From contig CAKRRX010000102.1 in the NCBI GenBank assembly GCA_934394595.1, positions 1 through 9,453 of the forward strand: a DNA stretch of 9,453 nt, read 5' to 3'. This document shows positions 1 to 6,499 of this stretch, piece by piece. Under the pieces are notes generated by a model. It had not been told where the DNA came from. It was given only the letters and a program-made list of their open reading frames with translations, and made no database searches. This stretch comes from an uncultured Blautia sp. Its GTDB lineage: Bacteria; Bacillota; Clostridia; Lachnospirales; Lachnospiraceae. The translations under genes and the position numbers were made by a program. Numbering within the stretch: the stretch's first letter is position 1; each line of letters opens with the position of its first letter.

Positions 1-1958
1 CCGTAGAGGATATACTCTACCTCACCTTTGGAAATATAGTGGCTGCTCAGCTTTGCATTACTAAGGGACTGATCATCTTCCTTTGTGGTAAGACAGTTGA
101 ACATCTCTGTCATATACTCCATAAGATAAGCTTTTTCCAGTGTTTTTCCACTGATCTGATCCAAACCATTTAAAAATGCACTGAATTTCTCTGTAAATCC
201 GTCACTTTTGGTCAGCTTGTCCACCATCTTCTCATCATCGGTGTCTATGGAATCCGAACTTGTCCCAGTTCCCGATTCCGCTGTAGCCCCTGCAATGCCG
301 CTTGGAAAATCATCCGGGTAGGTCATGCCCTCCGCTTCCTTCAAATCCTTGCTGTCCTGATTTTTCAAAGTGTTTAAAAGATCGCTGTAGGAATTGCTGG
401 CATCCTTTGCCTCCTGCTTCTTTTCCTGCTGCTTTCCTTTGGCATCCTCGTCCTCAGATTCTTCCCCGATTTCCTGAAGAACCTCCGTATAAAATTTCTC
501 TGTGGATGCATCCTGAAAAGTAAAGTTCATATAATCATTCTGCAAAACATCACTGTGGGAATTCCAGAAAAGATTGATGGCATTTGTCTCCCCCTGATTG
601 ATCACATAGGAACCTTCCGTGCCGTCCACTGACAGGGATTTCAGATTCTGGGGAATTTTTTTCAGCTCTTTTCCATAGTTTTCAAATGCCTTGGCAGTCT
701 GACCATTATATTCCAGGCAGCTGATCAGGCTTTTTACATCCTTTTCCTCTATTTCCAGCTGATCCAGTTCCTCATCCAGGTCGGAAACATCCTCTCCCAG
801 ACGGATCAGCTCATTTTTGCTCTCTTCACAGGCTTCCCTGGCAGGCTTGATCTGTTTTTCCCACACAGACAGCACTTCATTCAGGGCTTTTACCCCTTCT
901 GTGGAGGAATCCTGGATTGCCTTTGCCTGATCCATGTAGCTGTCGATGGTGCTTTGAAATGCCGCTGCCTTATCATTGTGGATCTGATCCATTTTATTGA
1001 TGGACTGGCTTACAATTGACCCAATATTATTAAAAGTAGAGATCTCCTCCTGGGTAAATCCATTTTCCTCTGTCACACCAGGTGCCAGGCTTTCCCGAGA
1101 CTGATACAGGGCAATGGAAGCCACCAGATCTGCATAAGTATAATAATCAAACTCTTCTGATTCCCACACCTTTGCCCCTGCCAGAAGCTTCCGAAAAGCG
1201 GTTGCATCAATTTCTCCACTATGCATTCCCGGCACCGCAGTGGTTCCATACATATAATTTTCCAGAGAACGGGCAGCCAGCCAGAAGATGGCGCCTTTTT
1301 TATATTCGTCCAGAATAGAGCTCTGCACAGATGAAAAACCATCCACGTTGGAAACGGCATCAATATGCTTTTCCACCTCTTCTTTTGCCTTTTTCAAAGG
1401 CTCCCCGATCTTTTTCAGGGCTTTTCCGTATTTGGTCTTATTCTTGATGTGTTCTCTTTTTTCTTTCATATTTTTCAGAGGAAGCTTTTTCATTTTTTCC
1501 AGAATATCATTGACGATATATACCGGTCCTCTGATCTTCATATATTCCATAATCTGCTGTCTTAGCACATCTGTCTCAGCCAGGGAAGTCCCCTTCACAC
1601 CGGAAGCGGTAAGCCCGTTTTCCCCAAGCTCCATCTGAAGCATAGAATGAAGAGTCTCCTTTTCCTCTCCGATGTCAATGCCACAGGATTCCTTGAAATA
1701 TCCCTGAAGTGTATCTTTTACCTTCGCAGAATCCGGGGCATCTGCCATAGCCAGCAGTCCATATTCGTCTTTTAATTTTTTGTCATATCTTGAAAGTGCC
1801 GCATTCATGGTCAAGTCTCCTGCACCGGATACCTCAGTTTTTGCGGCATACAAACGGGAGACATCTACAACAATTCCACTGAAAATGAGCATTGGCAGCA
1901 AAATCAGTGCCAGAAACACGGAGATCGCTCCTCTATTTTTTCCCATGAAAAACTGCAT
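1..1958 (-). CDS. Large TadG-like / DUF5702-type protein of Tad locus (3' end outside window)
   Basis: From the ATG at 1958 the minus strand stays open for 652 codons to the left edge without a stop, so the gene continues outside. The N-terminus (GKNRGAISVFLALILLPMLI, then FSGIVVDVSRLYAAKT) is a TadE/TadG-type hydrophobic anchor followed by the VDVSRLYAA segment typical of TadG. At the possible cut site G10|A11, the +5 residue is Phe, not Glu, so processing like a pilin is doubtful. The rest is a long extracytoplasmic, mostly helical region: a Lys-rich part (about 150-200), a probable coiled-coil part (about 320-430) and an acidic/Lys/Gln-rich stretch (about 495-515). The visible end, GEVEYILYG, recalls the DUF5702 family of Lachnospiraceae Tad loci; that assignment is from memory. 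GGGGGAG precedes the ATG, 26 bases after the TadE-like gene. Confidence 0.9.
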   Translation of the reverse strand, partial: MQFFMGKNRGAISVFLALILLPMLIFSGIVVDVSRLYAAKTEVSGAGDLTMNAALSRYDKKLKDEYGLLAMADAPDSAKVKDTLQGYFKESCGIDIGEEKETLHSMLQMELGENGLTASGVKGTSLAETDVLRQQIMEYMKIRGPVYIVNDILEKMKKLPLKNMKEKREHIKNKTKYGKALKKIGEPLKKAKEEVEKHIDAVSNVDGFSSVQSSILDEYKKGAIFWLAARSLENYMYGTTAVPGMHSGEIDATAFRKLLAGAKVWESEEFDYYTYADLVASIALYQSRESLAPGVTEENGFTQEEISTFNNIGSIVSQSINKMDQIHNDKAAAFQSTIDSYMDQAKAIQDSSTEGVKALNEVLSVWEKQIKPAREACEESKNELIRLGEDVSDLDEELDQLEIEEKDVKSLISCLEYNGQTAKAFENYGKELKKIPQNLKSLSVDGTEGSYVINQGETNAINLFWNSHSDVLQNDYMNFTFQDASTEKFYTEVLQEIGEESEDEDAKGKQQEKKQEAKDASNSYSDLLNTLKNQDSKDLKEAEGMTYPDDFPSGIAGATAESGTGTSSDSIDTDDEKMVDKLTKSDGFTEKFSAFLNGLDQISGKTLEKAYLMEYMTEMFNCLTTKEDDQSLSNAKLSSHYISKGEVEYILY

Positions 1959-1984
1959 ATGTCTCCCCCTCGTACCTTTTGTTT

Positions 1985-2668
1985 TTAAAATATAATTTCT
2001 TTTACTCTGTTAAACTTCTGAATAAATTCATTGGCCTTTCCATCCAGTCCCAGCTTTTTCAGCAGGAAATTTCCCATATCCCATGCAAGATCAATATTTC
2101 GCACAAAATCTGTGGAATTCATCACAGGCTGGCAGGCAGCGGCATATAAAGTCAGTGAATCCTTTACGCCCAGATACCGCAAAATTCCAGGGGTTGGAAT
2201 TTTGTATTGGATTTCTGCGTAAATAGTTTTTGATAAAGCATTATTTTCCATCCGGACAGAGGCTTTTGTGGTTCCCATGGAAAAAAGCGCGCTTGTCTTT
2301 TCCAGCGCCTCCTGATACCCGGAAAGTCTCTCCAGATTTTTGGAGGACATTCCCAGACGGTAAATCTTCGTAAGGCTGCCTCCGTATGCATCATAATAAT
2401 TCTTTACCTGTTTTTCCGTAGGGCCATTTTCCCAGGAAAAATCAATTGCCGAGTCCTCCAGCAGATTTTCCTGGGAAAACTCCTCATATCCGGGATAGGC
2501 AATTTCCCTGGTACACATAGAAGCCACTCTCTCCACCTGAAAGAAAAAATAGCTTTCCTGGATCTTAAACAATCCAAGGTAAATGATCACCATCACGATT
2601 CCAATGGTAATGGGAAAGTAAATGGATGCTTCTACAATTATGGCACCGGACTCCCGATTGTCTTTCAT
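1985..2668 (-). CDS. TadE-like pseudopilin / Tad minor pilin
   Basis: This 227-residue protein has a short leader (MKDNRESG) followed by AIIVEASIYFPITIGIVMV. That is the TadE-type signature: a possible cut after G8 places E13 at +5, as in type IV prepilins. The hydrophobic helix (9-34) would anchor it in the membrane, with a C-terminal domain of about 190 residues outside the cell. The C-terminal half contains two Cys (C52, C179) and ends in a basic helical region (LLKKLGLDG...). TadE proteins are pseudopilins needed for Flp pilus formation. The ATG lies three bases after the pilin stop, with an AGG in the last pilin codons, so the two are probably translationally coupled. The TadG-like gene follows after 26 bases. 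Proteobacterial TadE is usually shorter; the greater length is normal for clostridial homologues as far as I recall. Confidence 0.88.
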   Translation of the reverse strand: MKDNRESGAIIVEASIYFPITIGIVMVIIYLGLFKIQESYFFFQVERVASMCTREIAYPGYEEFSQENLLEDSAIDFSWENGPTEKQVKNYYDAYGGSLTKIYRLGMSSKNLERLSGYQEALEKTSALFSMGTTKASVRMENNALSKTIYAEIQYKIPTPGILRYLGVKDSLTLYAAACQPVMNSTDFVRNIDLAWDMGNFLLKKLGLDGKANEFIQKFNRVKEIIF

Positions 2669-2671
2669 TAA

Positions 2672-2896
2672 TTACTTACCTAAAGTATCAACTGCATTAT
2701 CCGTCTTGTCAAATACATTGCCAAGTAATGTAGTCAGTCGATCCTTAAAAATAACAGCCAGTGCGATCACAACCACAACGATCAGAACAATGGTAATGAT
2801 CTCCACAGCACCTTTTTCCTCGGATTTAAAATCCTCCCGGAAATTATTCCACTTAAACTGTGTGCTGATCCATAATTTTGTAAGTGCGTCTCTCAT
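2672..2896 (-). CDS. Flp1-like type IVb pilin (major pilin candidate)
   Basis: This 74-residue protein has the layout of a small Flp-type prepilin. A polar, basic leader of 29 residues ends in EEKG. One long hydrophobic helix follows (30-50, AVEIITIVLIVVVVIALAV), and then a short polar C-terminal part (FKDRLTTLLGNVF...). Prepilin peptidase would be expected to cut after G29, leaving a mature pilin of about 45 residues. Unlike classic Flp pilins, the conserved Glu would sit at +3 (E32), not +5, and the Glu-Tyr pair is missing. This fits the 'Flp1-like' pilins of Clostridia rather than proteobacterial Flp. It lies between tadC and the TadE-like gene, with a strong ribosome site. It is most likely the pilus subunit. 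No prepilin peptidase gene is visible in the window. Confidence 0.85.
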   Translation of the reverse strand: MRDALTKLWISTQFKWNNFREDFKSEEKGAVEIITIVLIVVVVIALAVIFKDRLTTLLGNVFDKTDNAVDTLGK

Positions 2897-2905
2897 AACT
2901 TGTAT

Positions 2906-2912
2906 CCTCCTT
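2906..2912 (-). promoter_or_regulatory. Strong ribosome binding site of the pilin gene
   Basis: AAGGAGG, a full Shine-Dalgarno core, lies nine bases before the pilin ATG. It is among the best ribosome sites in the window and fits a structural subunit needed in many more copies than the assembly proteins. Confidence 0.8.
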
Positions 2913-2930
2913 GATTTTCCCTTTTATTAA

Positions 2931-2947
2931 AAACGGCAAAACCGCTT
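2931..2947 (-). terminator. Weak hairpin with T-tract between tadC and the pilin gene
   Basis: Minus-strand RNA can fold AAGCGGU / UUU / GCCGUUU, a stem of up to seven pairs of which two are G-U, followed at once by further U residues and AAUAAAA. It begins immediately after the tadC stop. It looks like a leaky terminator or a processing site that would separate the platform genes from the highly expressed pilin message. The stem is weak, so this is tentative. Confidence 0.35.
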
Positions 2948-3817
2948 CTAACCCATTCCATTCATCATCGGAACCAATACCAGGAGCAGGATTCCGATAA
3001 AGATCAGAAACACCGGCAGCAAAAGCTTGGAATTTGCTTTTTCGCCTTTTTGTTTCACTTCATTTTTCTTCATTTCCCACATCTCATCGGAAAGGTCATT
3101 CAGAAACATGGCAAGCTCTTCATTTCCTTTTTGCAGGTTCTGTATGATCAATGTGGAAAATTTCTTCACTTCTTTGACACCGCAGCGCTCCGCAAAATTC
3201 CGGTAAGCCTCGATCTCCATCACGCCATTTTCGATTTCCAGGCTGGTCTGCTGCATCTCGATGTATAGCTGGCGTGTTCCGGTTATGGCCGTTCTTTTCC
3301 AGGCATCCCGGACCACCATTCCGGAATTGATCAAAAGAGTAAGCTTGGACAATGCCTGTGGAAGATCCATAAGAATTTCCTGCCGTCTGGCATCCAGCTT
3401 ATCCTTCAGGGAAAAATCCACATACAGCACAAGAAGTACTGCCAGGACAACTCCCAGAAGCAAAGCCTCCACGCTTCCGGCCACAGAAGCCAGAAGAAGC
3501 ATCACGATCAGGATGGTGTATCCGTATGTGATCTTTGCCCCCTGCATGATGTAGTAATAAAACTCTGCATATTTTTTTCCTTTGATTTCGGAAATCTCTT
3601 TGATTTTCTGACGCGCCTTTTTGCTTCTGGTGTTAAAATGAAACAGCTTCATCACAGAAAATCCCACGCAGAAAAGCTGGCTCATCTGAAATTCTTCGGC
3701 AAATTCGCTTTCTGTATATTTCTGATATTTTTTGCCTTTAAAACAGGCAAAAAACAGCCACAAAAGCACAAAAGGTGTACTGATGGCCACCAGTCCCAGC
3801 TGAAAAAAGTCCTGCAT
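2948..3817 (-). CDS. tadC: Tad pilus inner-membrane platform protein TadC
   Basis: This 289-residue protein is the second T2SSF-type platform protein of the locus. It has an N-terminal membrane segment (about 5-27), a central hydrophobic pair (about 95-135) and a conserved soluble domain starting at LPQALSKLTLLINSGM (about 151-166), with a Glu-rich EIENGVMEIEAYRNF stretch. A C-terminal membrane segment (about 263-285) ends in PMMNGMG. It is thought to pair with TadB to form the membrane base of the Flp pilus. A GGTGAGG ribosome site overlaps the end of tadB, nine bases upstream. After its stop there is a 51-base gap with a weak hairpin before the pilin gene, the second-largest gap in the window. 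The identification is secure at family level. Confidence 0.92.
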   Translation of the reverse strand: MQDFFQLGLVAISTPFVLLWLFFACFKGKKYQKYTESEFAEEFQMSQLFCVGFSVMKLFHFNTRSKKARQKIKEISEIKGKKYAEFYYYIMQGAKITYGYTILIVMLLLASVAGSVEALLLGVVLAVLLVLYVDFSLKDKLDARRQEILMDLPQALSKLTLLINSGMVVRDAWKRTAITGTRQLYIEMQQTSLEIENGVMEIEAYRNFAERCGVKEVKKFSTLIIQNLQKGNEELAMFLNDLSDEMWEMKKNEVKQKGEKANSKLLLPVFLIFIGILLLVLVPMMNGMG

Positions 3818-3826
3818 ATCCTCACC

Positions 3827-4651
3827 TTATACCTTTATCTCAATTATTTTCTTTCCCCACAGATAGGCAGCTGCAAATAATCCAAGTGCAGCCAGCTTCA
3901 CCACAATATTTTCCGGTGTATTTTGCACAATGGACATGTTTCCCGCCCCATTTAAGGTAAGCATAATCAGAAGGGGCATCACAGTCATAATGTTCAATTC
4001 ATTTTTATTGGCTGTAAGCAAGGTTTCAATTTCCAGCTCTGTGCTGATCTTATCCCCGATGATCACTCTGGTCTCTCCCACCACTTTTCGCAGGTCACCG
4101 CCGTACTGGCTGCATACCTGGAAAATCGTGGCAAAGCTCTCAATATCGTCCAGATGGCTTCTGGCAGCAAAATTCATGAGAAGGTCATTTAATACCATAC
4201 CATTGTAAAGACCGGTAACGATCAGCTCGATCTCACAGGCAATATCGGATTTCTTTCCATAGAGATCTACCATATCCAAATAGGCATCCTGAAATGCATC
4301 CTGGGTATTTTTTCCGGTAGAATAGCTGGCTGTAAGAGCCTCCATCATATCCCGGAACTGAAGCAGAAGATTTCGCTGTCTCTTCTTTTTCAGATAGTTC
4401 TGATATTTTATACAGGCAGGAGGAATCATAACCACCCCTGCCACAATGGAAAACAAAAAGCTTCTGAAAAAGATCATACATACCAGAAAACCCAGGGCAA
4501 ATCCAATGCCGGCGCCTGTGATTTTCTCCAGAGGGGACATTTTATAGATCCAATAATCATCTGCTTTGCCAAACAAAGGCTTCAAAGGTACATATTTTTG
4601 CTTTTTCCCTTTTGTTTTTCCTTTTCCCTGTTTTTTGTTTGCTTTTTTCAT
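3827..4651 (-). CDS. tadB: Tad pilus inner-membrane platform protein TadB
   Basis: This 274-residue protein is of the type II secretion F (GspF/T2SSF) platform family. It begins with a very basic Lys/Gly-rich cytoplasmic stretch (1-25), followed by hydrophobic segments near 44-82 and a soluble helical domain (about 90-215) containing the typical FRDMMEALTASYSTGKN start and a YGGDLRKVV segment. It ends with membrane segments near 220-238 and 250-271. It should sit in the cytoplasmic membrane beneath the growing pilus and contact the TadA ATPase. Order and spacing (six bases after tadA, nine before tadC) fit TadB rather than TadC. The ATG is preceded by GGAAGG and TAGG. The length is ordinary for Firmicute TadB. 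The family call is firm; the TadB/TadC distinction rests mainly on gene order. Confidence 0.92.
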   Translation of the reverse strand: MKKANKKQGKGKTKGKKQKYVPLKPLFGKADDYWIYKMSPLEKITGAGIGFALGFLVCMIFFRSFLFSIVAGVVMIPPACIKYQNYLKKKRQRNLLLQFRDMMEALTASYSTGKNTQDAFQDAYLDMVDLYGKKSDIACEIELIVTGLYNGMVLNDLLMNFAARSHLDDIESFATIFQVCSQYGGDLRKVVGETRVIIGDKISTELEIETLLTANKNELNIMTVMPLLIMLTLNGAGNMSIVQNTPENIVVKLAALGLFAAAYLWGKKIIEIKV

Positions 4652-4657
4652 GATAAC

Positions 4658-5902
4658 CTATATCCTTCCACTGATTCCCTGAAGTCGCAGCTTATGGTCA
4701 TTTTGCAGCTGATTTCCAGTGCGCACCAGGCTTCCGCTGACATGGCTTAAGGTACTGTTTTGATCCTCCTCAAAACGGAACAGCTGATTCAGCTGGATTT
4801 CCCCGTCCTTGCAGCCCAGAACCTCTGTGATCTCCATAGTTCTTCTGGATTTATCCCTTAACCTGGAAAGGTGGATAATGATATCAAGTGCAGAGGCGAT
4901 CTGCTGCCGGATAGCCGGTAGAGGCAGCCCTGCATTTCCCTGTAGAACCATGGTTTCCAGTCTGGAAAGCATGTCTCTGGTAGAATTGGCATGACCGGTA
5001 GACAACGAACCGTCATGGCCCGTATTCATGGCCTGAAGCATATCCAGAGCCTCTGCTCCACGAACCTCACCTACAATGATCCTCTCCGGACGCATTCGAA
5101 GGGCGGAGCGGATCAGCTCCCGGATGGTGATTTCTCCTTTTCCAGAGGAGTTTGCATTTCTGGTTTCCAGGCTGACCAGGTTCTGGATGCTGTGGATCTG
5201 AAGCTCTGCGGAATCCTCAATGGTAATGATTCGCTCATCTGCCGGGATAAAATTCGACAAAGCGTTCAAGAATGTGGTCTTTCCGGAACCAGTCCCGCCA
5301 GATATGAACAGATTGTACTTAGCTTTTACCAGTTTTTCCAGAAATCTCGCTGCTTCCGGGGTGACAGAGCCGTATTCCAGAAGCTTCTCTATGGTCATGG
5401 GCTGTCTGGAAAACTTTCGTATGGTCACAATAGAACCGGAACGGGAAATGGGCGGCACTACAACATTCACACGGGAGCCGTCCGGAAGTCTGGTATCTAC
5501 GATAGGATTGGCAGGATTGACTTCTTTTCCCGCCTGCCCTACAATACGCTGAATGATATTGTACAGCTGTTCTTCACTTTCGAAGGTTCTGTTTACATGG
5601 TATAGCCTGCCTTTGCTTTCCACGAAAATATTTCTGGCTCCATTTACCATGATTTCGGTGATAGACTCGTCTGCCAGCAGTTCATCCAGCACTCCAAGTC
5701 CCCGAAGGGAACTGAATACCATCCGCGCTATGCGGTCACGGTCTGCAGGGTCCATCGGATAATTTCCACTTTTTCTGTCAATAATCTCTCTGATCTTCAC
5801 TTGCAGCTGAGTATCTGAAGCTCTGCTCAAAAGCATTGCATCCGATAACAAAAACCTCTTTATATCCAGCGCAAGGTGATTGATTGCTTCTTCTGATAAC
5901 AT
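4658..5902 (-). CDS. tadA: Tad pilus assembly ATPase TadA/CpaF
   Basis: This 414-residue protein is a GSPII/VirB11-family secretion ATPase of the TadA/CpaF type, the hexameric cytoplasmic motor that powers Flp pilus assembly. An N-terminal domain (1-150, with SITEIMVNG at about 80-88) precedes the RecA-like core. The core holds Walker A GGTGSGKT (202-209), the Asp box ITIED (226-230), Walker B RIIVGEVRG with catalytic E279 (274-282) and the His box GHDGSLSTGHANS (295-307). All catalytic elements are intact and the length is normal for the family. TadB and TadC follow directly, as expected for the motor and its membrane platform. The TadZ and CpaB/RcpC genes that often precede tadA are absent, and the zinc-ribbon gene occupies that place. 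The start has AGGGA about 11 bases upstream. The stop is six bases before the TadB start, implying translational coupling. Confidence 0.97.
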   Translation of the reverse strand: MLSEEAINHLALDIKRFLLSDAMLLSRASDTQLQVKIREIIDRKSGNYPMDPADRDRIARMVFSSLRGLGVLDELLADESITEIMVNGARNIFVESKGRLYHVNRTFESEEQLYNIIQRIVGQAGKEVNPANPIVDTRLPDGSRVNVVVPPISRSGSIVTIRKFSRQPMTIEKLLEYGSVTPEAARFLEKLVKAKYNLFISGGTGSGKTTFLNALSNFIPADERIITIEDSAELQIHSIQNLVSLETRNANSSGKGEITIRELIRSALRMRPERIIVGEVRGAEALDMLQAMNTGHDGSLSTGHANSTRDMLSRLETMVLQGNAGLPLPAIRQQIASALDIIIHLSRLRDKSRRTMEITEVLGCKDGEIQLNQLFRFEEDQNSTLSHVSGSLVRTGNQLQNDHKLRLQGISGRI

Positions 5903-5923
5903 AATGATACGTTCCCTGCCTGT

Positions 5924-6370
5924 TTAGTAGTAACGGTAAGTGGGGTAGGCGGAACTCAGACCTAAAGCTCCTAAATACCCTGCTGCAATAAGAACTGCGA
6001 CAAGAATTACCAAAATGATAAGGAAACAGAAATAGGAACGGGCAAAGTTTTTCAGATTCTTATTTCGTGTTCCCCCAAAGGAAAATACCAGAAGCAAAAT
6101 AAATCCTACCAGTGGAATCGCAAAAAGTAATTCATATCCAAAATAGCCCCACATGCTGATAGGCTTATATTCCTCTGGAATGGTATTATAGTTTGGCTGT
6201 ACCGGCACATAATTTGGTGTTGGCGCATAATTTGGCGCCGGTATGGAATTGTCCACGTATTCCCTGTCTGATACCGGTACCTTTTTTACACTTTTCTTCA
6301 GTGGCGCTCCGCAATCCTTGCAAAAGCTCATATCGTCACTGCACTCTGCTCCACAAAATCTACAATGCAT
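5924..6370 (-). CDS. Zinc-ribbon protein with two membrane segments
   Basis: The chosen start gives 148 residues. It opens with a zinc ribbon, C3-x2-C6 and C17-x2-C20 (MHCRFCGAEC...FCKDCGAPL). A Pro/Asn/Tyr-rich linker with repeated PNY/PAPN motifs (about 40-70) follows, then two hydrophobic segments at roughly 75-98 (YELLFAIPLVGFILLLVF) and 109-134 (FCFLIILVILVAVLIAAGYL). The protein ends in a Tyr-rich tip (TYRYY). The frame stays open 18 codons further upstream (to 6424). The inner ATG is preferred because GGAGG lies seven bases before it and the zinc ribbon then begins at residue 3, as usual for this group. Such proteins are common and mostly uncharacterised in Firmicutes. Its position between the kinase and TadA, 21 bases before TadA, suggests a membrane adaptor or regulator of the pilus machine. 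That is inference. Confidence 0.88.
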   Translation of the reverse strand: MHCRFCGAECSDDMSFCKDCGAPLKKSVKKVPVSDREYVDNSIPAPNYAPTPNYVPVQPNYNTIPEEYKPISMWGYFGYELLFAIPLVGFILLLVFSFGGTRNKNLKNFARSYFCFLIILVILVAVLIAAGYLGALGLSSAYPTYRYY

Positions 6371-6377
6371 CTCTTTT

Positions 6378-6383
6378 CCTCCC
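6378..6383 (-). promoter_or_regulatory. Ribosome binding site that decides the zinc-ribbon start
   Basis: GGGAGG sits seven bases before the ATG at 6370-6368. The further upstream ATG of the same frame (6424) lies at the edge of the 9-bp hairpin and has no such site. This supports the shorter 148-residue product. Confidence 0.8.
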
Positions 6384-6400
6384 TCATTTGTAATGACTTT

Positions 6401-6424
6401 ATCCTGCAAGAAGGAATCCTGCAA
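6401..6424 (-). repeat. Paired 9-base direct repeats upstream of the zinc-ribbon gene
   Basis: The nine bases TTGCAGGAT (minus strand) occur twice, at 6416-6424 and 6401-6409, spaced 15 bases start to start. The first copy overlaps the 9-bp hairpin. They could be alternative RNA pairing partners or two binding half-sites for a regulator, or they could be a chance duplication. Confidence 0.5.
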
Positions 6425-6434
6425 AGCAGGATTC
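6414..6434 (-). promoter_or_regulatory. Perfect 9-bp hairpin, possible attenuator
   Basis: GAATCCTGC and GCAGGATTC pair perfectly around a three-base loop. The following sequence (CTTCTTGC) has only scattered T residues, so it is not a textbook intrinsic terminator. The left arm can also pair over seven bases with the extra GCAGGAT at 6401-6407, giving two mutually exclusive structures just upstream of the zinc-ribbon ribosome site. The structure is seen in the sequence; the regulatory role is inference. Confidence 0.5.
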
Positions 6435-6477
6435 TCCGCCTGCGGTGGGGCGATTTTTGCTTTTTTACATCTACGCT

Positions 6478-6493
6478 GAGGACTTTTGTCCCC
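6478..6493 (-). promoter_or_regulatory. Short hairpin just after the kinase stop
   Basis: On the minus-strand RNA, GGGGAC and GUCCUC can pair around an AAAA loop: six pairs, one of them G-U. It starts seven bases after the kinase stop codon. No run of U follows, so it is a weak terminator candidate at best. It may instead protect the 3' end of a processed message. Confidence 0.35.
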
Positions 6494-6499
6494 TACATC

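Larger units (their letters stand above)
6371..6499 (-). other. 129-base spacer between signalling triad and zinc-ribbon/Tad genes
   Basis: This is the longest non-coding gap in the window. Read in the direction of transcription, it begins just after the kinase stop with a 6-bp hairpin. A stretch containing TAAAAAAGC and a GC-rich CCGCAGGCGG follows, then a perfect 9-bp hairpin, a second copy of GCAGGAT and the zinc-ribbon ribosome site. It is the natural place for a transcript boundary, attenuator or promoter. I do not see a convincing sigma-A promoter. Confidence 0.6.

Noticed and set aside
302..1638. Several short open frames on both strands (302-523, 1073-1363, 1082-1318, 1288-1638)
   Set aside because: All fall inside the continuous minus-strand frame of the TadG-like gene, which is open from 1958 to the left edge with a TadG-like N-terminus.
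4991..5605. Long plus-strand open frame (204 codons) opposite tadA
   Set aside because: It lies wholly antisense to an intact, motif-complete ATPase gene, and its translation shows no recognisable domain. It looks like a codon-bias shadow.
6371..6424. Upstream ATG giving a 166-residue zinc-ribbon protein, and a promoter-like TTGCAG / TAAAGT pair with a 17-base spacer
   Set aside because: The upstream ATG lacks a ribosome site and lies in the hairpin. The promoter boxes match the sigma-A consensus poorly (about 3-4 of 6 each), so neither is supported.
6371..6499. Riboswitch (for example cyclic-di-GMP) upstream of the pilus genes
   Set aside because: I looked for conserved riboswitch core sequences and found none. 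The spacer is only 129 bases and shows simple hairpins.
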